Shown piece by piece: positions 61,244-64,000 of a stretch of DNA of 64,000 nucleotides; position 1 is the stretch's first letter; the number at the start of each line of letters is the position of its first letter. The stretch comes from Phototrophicus methaneseepsis (GTDB lineage: Bacteria > Chloroflexota > Anaerolineae > Aggregatilineales > Phototrophicaceae), in contig NZ_CP062983.1 in the NCBI RefSeq assembly GCF_015500095.1, positions 1,054,001-1,118,000 of the forward strand. Reading direction: 5' to 3'. The translations under genes and the position numbers were made by a program. The notes beneath the pieces are model-generated. The model did no database searches and was not told the origin of the DNA. It was given only the letters and a program-made list of their open reading frames with translations.

Positions 61244-61275
61244 CCGTTATTGGAATCCAGAAATTCCAATAACGG
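61244..61275. promoter_or_regulatory. Perfect 13-bp inverted repeat upstream of the sugar-binding gene
   Basis: CCGTTATTGGAAT (61244-61256) and ATTCCAATAACGG (61263-61275) are exact inverted arms with a 6-nt spacer. No T-tract follows directly. It lies 300 bp before the binding-protein start and could be an operator for a sugar regulator or an RNA hairpin. Confidence 0.6.
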
Positions 61276-61346
61276 CTCGATTTTACGATGATACTAGCCC
61301 TATCTCCTCTATAATCTCCCATAGCAACCACACCAACAACTGAATA

Positions 61347-61381
61347 CCCCGGTTAGGGGGTTTCCCCTAATGCAACCGGGG
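61347..61381 (+). promoter_or_regulatory. Nested GC-rich stem-loop in the leader of the sugar-binding gene
   Basis: Outer arms CCCCGGTT (61347-61354) and AACCGGGG (61374-61381) enclose a second hairpin AGGGG/CCCCT (61355-61359 and 61364-61368) around GTTT. It is about 200 nt before the start codon. It may be a leader RNA structure or a processed terminator; no long T-tract follows. Confidence 0.55.
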
Positions 61382-61577
61382 GGAAAAGCCGTTACAAAAT
61401 TCAGATACTATCGTTACCCTATTAGGCACGGATGAGTTTGTGCCAGGACTGTATCAATCCACTGGGCTTGTCCACCGGCTCTACATACCAGGTTTGCTTG
61501 GTGAGGTGAGCCAATAAGAGATCGTACTAAACAAACTTAGGCCGTACTTATTAACTAATTACAGGAGCTATTAAAGA

Positions 61578-63722
61578 ATGTTCAAGAGAGTTTGTACTCT
61601 AATCCCAATATTGCTAACAGTCATCATGAGTGTTAGCGTGGGCTTCGTTAGTGCACAGGACGTTGATAGCAAAGTAGGTATCGTACTGCCGACGCGTGAC
61701 GAACCGCGCTGGGTTCAGGACGAGACTCGTTTCCAGAATGCATTGGCAGACGCAGGTTATGATGTCAGCATTCTGTTCAGCCAGGGCGATTCTGCCCGTG
61801 AACGTGCCAACGTAGAAGACCTGATCACGCGTGGCATCGAAGTTTTGATTATCACCCCCCATGATGGTGACGCAGCAGCAGCAGCAGCAGAAGCCGCTTC
61901 CGCCGCTGGTGTGACCGTGATTTCCTATGATCGTTTGATCACCAATACAGATGCCGTGGATTACTATGTGACCTTCGACAGCGTTGCAGTCGGTGAAGCA
62001 CAGGCACAGTACTTGGTTGACCATGCAGAAGGTCAGGGGAACCCGCTGTATCTGTATGCTGGTGCCGCTTCGGACAACAATGCATTCCTGTTCTTCGAAG
62101 GTGCATGGAACGTCCTCCAGCCGAAGATTGCTGATGGGACCTTCTACATCGTGAACTCCAGCGAAGCAGTTGCAGTTCAGGATCAAGCAGAACTCAGCCG
62201 TGATCAATTTGCTCAGATCATTGGTCAAATCACCACAAACTGGGACTTCAACACCGCCAAGAACCTTGCTGAAGCCAACTTGACTGTGGCAACAGCCGAG
62301 GACAAGGGTGATGTGTTCATTCTGGCACCGAATGACGGTACAGCTCGCGCCATTGCAGATGCCTTCGCAGCTGACAGTGATGTATCCAGCTACATCGTCA
62401 CCGGGCAAGATGCTGAACAAGCCTCCGTTCAGTACATCATTGATGGCAAGCAATCAATGACTGTCTTCAAAGATGTTCGCACACTCGTAGACGACGCCAT
62501 CAGTGTCGCAGTCACCGTGTTAGAGGGCGAGACCCCTGAAACCACCGGTGCCTACAACAACGGCGAAGTTGACGTGCCTGCACTGCAGTCTGAGGTTATC
62601 ACTGTCGATGCTGACAATGTGGTCTCAGCTCTGATTGAATCTGGCTACTATGCCGCTGAAGATTTTGAGAATCTACCCGAAGCTTCTGAATCAACTGAAG
62701 ACATCACGGGCCGCGTAGGTATCGTACTGCCGACGCGTGACGAACCGCGCTGGGTTCAGGACGAGACTCGTTTCCAGAATGCATTGGCCGACGCAGGTTA
62801 TGATGTCAGCATTCTGTTCAGCCAGGGCGACTCTGCCCGTGAACGTGCCAACGTAGAAGACCTGATCACGCGTGGCATTGAAGTTCTGATTATCACCCCC
62901 CATGATGGTGACGCCGCCGCCGCTGCTGCAGAAGCTGCTTCCGCCGCTGGTGTGACCGTGATTTCCTATGATCGTTTGATCACCAATACAGATGCCGTGG
63001 ATTACTATGTGACCTTCGACAGCGTCGCAGTCGGTGAAGCACAGGCACAATACTTGGTTGACCATGCAGAAGGTCAGGGGAACCCGCTGTATCTGTATGC
63101 TGGTGCAGCTTCGGATAACAATGCATTCCTGTTCTTCGAAGGTGCATGGAACGTCCTCCAGCCGAAGATCGCTGATGGAACCTTCTACATCGTGAACTCC
63201 AGCGAAGCGATTGCCCTTCAGGACCAGCCAGAACTCGGTCGTGATCAGTTTGCTCAGATCATTGGTCAAATCACCACAAACTGGGACTTCAACACCGCCA
63301 AGAACCTTGCTGAAGCCAACTTGACTGTGGCAACAGCCGAGGACAAGGGTGATGTGTTCATTCTGGCACCGAATGACGGTACAGCTCGCGCCATTGCAGA
63401 TGCCTTCGCAGCTGATAGTGATGTATCCAGCTACATCGTCACCGGGCAAGATGCTGAACAAGCCTCCGTTCAGTACATCATTGATGGCAAGCAATCAATG
63501 ACTGTCTTCAAGGATGTTCGCACACTCGTAGACGACGCCATCAGTGTCGCAGTCACCGTGTTAGAGGGTGAGACCCCTGAAACCACCGGTGCCTACAACA
63601 ACGGCGAAGTCGATGTGCCTGCACTGCAGTCTGAGGTTATCACCGTCGATGCTGACAATGTGGTCTCAGCTCTGATTGAATCTGGCTACTATGCCGCTGA
63701 AGATTTTACAGGTCTTGAGTAA
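61578..63722 (+). CDS. Tandem-fused sugar-binding protein (two XylF/ChvE-like domains)
   Basis: The 714-residue protein has one signal peptide (residues 1-26, GFVSAQD) and two type-I periplasmic sugar-binding domains, starting at VGIVLPTRDEPRWVQ near residue 33 and again 347 codons later. The two domains differ at only about four residues (for example VAVQDQAELS against IALQDQPELG) and are nearly identical in DNA over 1 kb. They are joined by ENLPEASESTEDITGR. Each has the xylose-binding pattern (ITRGIEVLIITPHDGDAAAA, SYDRLI, GNPLYLYAGAASDNNA, VTGQDAE). The usual protein has one domain of about 350 residues. The ATPase gene follows, so this is the receptor of a CUT2 importer. Confidence 0.92.
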   Translation: MFKRVCTLIPILLTVIMSVSVGFVSAQDVDSKVGIVLPTRDEPRWVQDETRFQNALADAGYDVSILFSQGDSARERANVEDLITRGIEVLIITPHDGDAAAAAAEAASAAGVTVISYDRLITNTDAVDYYVTFDSVAVGEAQAQYLVDHAEGQGNPLYLYAGAASDNNAFLFFEGAWNVLQPKIADGTFYIVNSSEAVAVQDQAELSRDQFAQIIGQITTNWDFNTAKNLAEANLTVATAEDKGDVFILAPNDGTARAIADAFAADSDVSSYIVTGQDAEQASVQYIIDGKQSMTVFKDVRTLVDDAISVAVTVLEGETPETTGAYNNGEVDVPALQSEVITVDADNVVSALIESGYYAAEDFENLPEASESTEDITGRVGIVLPTRDEPRWVQDETRFQNALADAGYDVSILFSQGDSARERANVEDLITRGIEVLIITPHDGDAAAAAAEAASAAGVTVISYDRLITNTDAVDYYVTFDSVAVGEAQAQYLVDHAEGQGNPLYLYAGAASDNNAFLFFEGAWNVLQPKIADGTFYIVNSSEAIALQDQPELGRDQFAQIIGQITTNWDFNTAKNLAEANLTVATAEDKGDVFILAPNDGTARAIADAFAADSDVSSYIVTGQDAEQASVQYIIDGKQSMTVFKDVRTLVDDAISVAVTVLEGETPETTGAYNNGEVDVPALQSEVITVDADNVVSALIESGYYAAEDFTGLE
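61674..63711 (+). repeat. About 1-kb direct repeat within the sugar-binding gene
   Basis: Unit 1 (61674 to about 62670) and unit 2 (62715 to about 63711) have a 1041-bp period, an exact multiple of three. Differences are mostly silent (for example a CAGCAGCAG run against a GCCGCCGCC run in the alanine stretch), with four amino-acid changes. This points to a recent duplication or ongoing gene conversion. Confidence 0.9.
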
Positions 63723-63740
63723 ATTCTGACGCATTTTATG

Positions 63741-63766
63741 GGGAATGGGTATTTATCCATTCCCCA
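63741..63766 (+). promoter_or_regulatory. Intercistronic hairpin after the sugar-binding gene
   Basis: GGGGAATGG (63741-63749) and CCATTCCCC (63758-63766) are perfect 9-bp arms with an 8-nt loop, 18 bp after the stop and without a T-tract. It probably protects the binding-protein mRNA or limits readthrough into the ATPase gene. Confidence 0.65.
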
Positions 63767-63935
63767 CACTTAAACCTCAGCTTTCACACCGCTTTTCCCT
63801 CAGTGAACGACGAAGATTAGCCTTCGACTCTCTGATAACAACGGTCTAACTCATCACGTCTCTAATCTGGGCGGAGACTGTGTAAAGCTGTCACAAAAGA
63901 TGAAAACATCCATTGTTTTCTTGGAGGTTGGACCA

Positions 63936-64000
63936 ATGGATAGTGCGCCACTCTTAGAAATGCGCGGTATCACAAAGGAATTCCCCGGCGTTCGTGCTCT
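63936..64000 (+). CDS. Start of a CUT2 sugar ABC transporter ATPase, cut by the window edge
   Basis: TTGGAGGT lies 8 nt before the ATG. The 21 visible codons (LLEMRGITKEFPGVRAL after a short start) are the classic N terminus of RbsA/MglA/XylG-type double ATPases. It belongs with the fused sugar-binding protein upstream. The rest, including Walker A, lies outside the window. Confidence 0.8.
   Translation, partial: MDSAPLLEMRGITKEFPGVRA

Larger units (their letters stand above)
60886..61577. other. 692-bp intergenic region with three inverted repeats
   Basis: No gene is supported between the VOC start and the sugar-binding gene. The region contains the palindrome at 60960, the inverted repeat at 61244 and the nested hairpin at 61347, and ends with a CAGGAGC ribosome-binding site. 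Its length suggests elaborate control of the binding-protein operon. Confidence 0.6.

Noticed and set aside
61614-63494. Two long antisense ORFs with many cysteines
   Set aside because: They mirror the duplicated binding-protein gene; their similarity to each other only reflects the direct repeat.
1-64000. CRISPR arrays, tRNA and rRNA genes
   Set aside because: No regularly spaced short repeats, no cloverleaf with a TTCGA-type arm and CCA end, and no rRNA-like sequence were seen on reading; a tRNA scan would be decisive.

Overview
The window looks like a chromosome segment of a Chloroflexota bacterium (Anaerolineae-like). This is inferred from gene content, since no rRNA or marker gene is present: sugar-binding proteins in many copies with LVGLTSAQ-type signal peptides, a three-cupredoxin copper nitrite reductase, BTAD/NB-ARC (STAND) regulators, hybrid histidine kinases and serine recombinases. 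I found no tRNA, rRNA or CRISPR array.

Layout. 0-2.5 kb: a gene cut by the left edge, two decayed gene fragments, and a secreted SH3b/FecR-like protein. 2.9-6.9 kb: an XRE regulator and a hybrid kinase/response-regulator pair. 7-13.3 kb: a sugar ABC transporter (binding protein, two permeases), an FAD oxidoreductase and a GH51 arabinofuranosidase, probably one operon for arabinose-containing oligosaccharides. 13.4-15.3 kb: a decayed cassette (XRE gene, small ORF, serine recombinase stub) split by an IS5-family element. 15.3-22.1 kb: a STAND-type set spread over separate genes (secreted WD40 propeller, NB-ARC, lipoprotein, BTAD-NB-ARC, TPR). 22.4-24.8 kb: an intact copy of the XRE/small ORF/serine recombinase cassette. 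24.8-32.8 kb: a GC-richer carbohydrate island (ROK regulator, ABC transporter, GH31, GH15) flanked by a 31-33 bp direct repeat. 33-42.4 kb: the most novel region, with four tandem paralogues sharing an IWQxFSSNHS start, a radical SAM enzyme overlapping the first of them, a 28-codon mini-paralogue, a second radical SAM/SPASM enzyme, an unknown protein and two formylglycine-generating-enzyme-fold proteins (one broken at a junction with a truncated hen1). 42.6-47.3 kb: a patchwork of small genes (AraC, reductase, isochorismatase) among remnants of a PRTRC-type ThiF gene, a FecE-like ATPase and others. 47.5-53.7 kb: a denitrification/copper module (Crp/Fnr regulator, ferredoxin, NirK, a PCuAC-SCO fusion, small heme-copper-like membrane proteins, DUF2249, cupin, NnrS-like). 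54.6-60.2 kb: a two-component system followed by a MacB/LolD-like ABC exporter. 61.6-64 kb: a tandemly duplicated, fused sugar-binding protein and the start of its ATPase gene.

How the genes fit together. Two sugar-uptake operons pair transporters with glycosidases and local regulators; the ROK regulator has matching palindromes in front of itself and of its transporter. The NirK module joins nitrite reduction with copper delivery and a cysteine-free Crp/Fnr protein. The radical SAM/SNHS cluster is translationally coupled over five genes, which suggests a protein-modification system whose substrates may be the SNHS proteins. Repeated cassettes, broken genes and end repeats show repeated mobile-element activity between about 13 and 47 kb.
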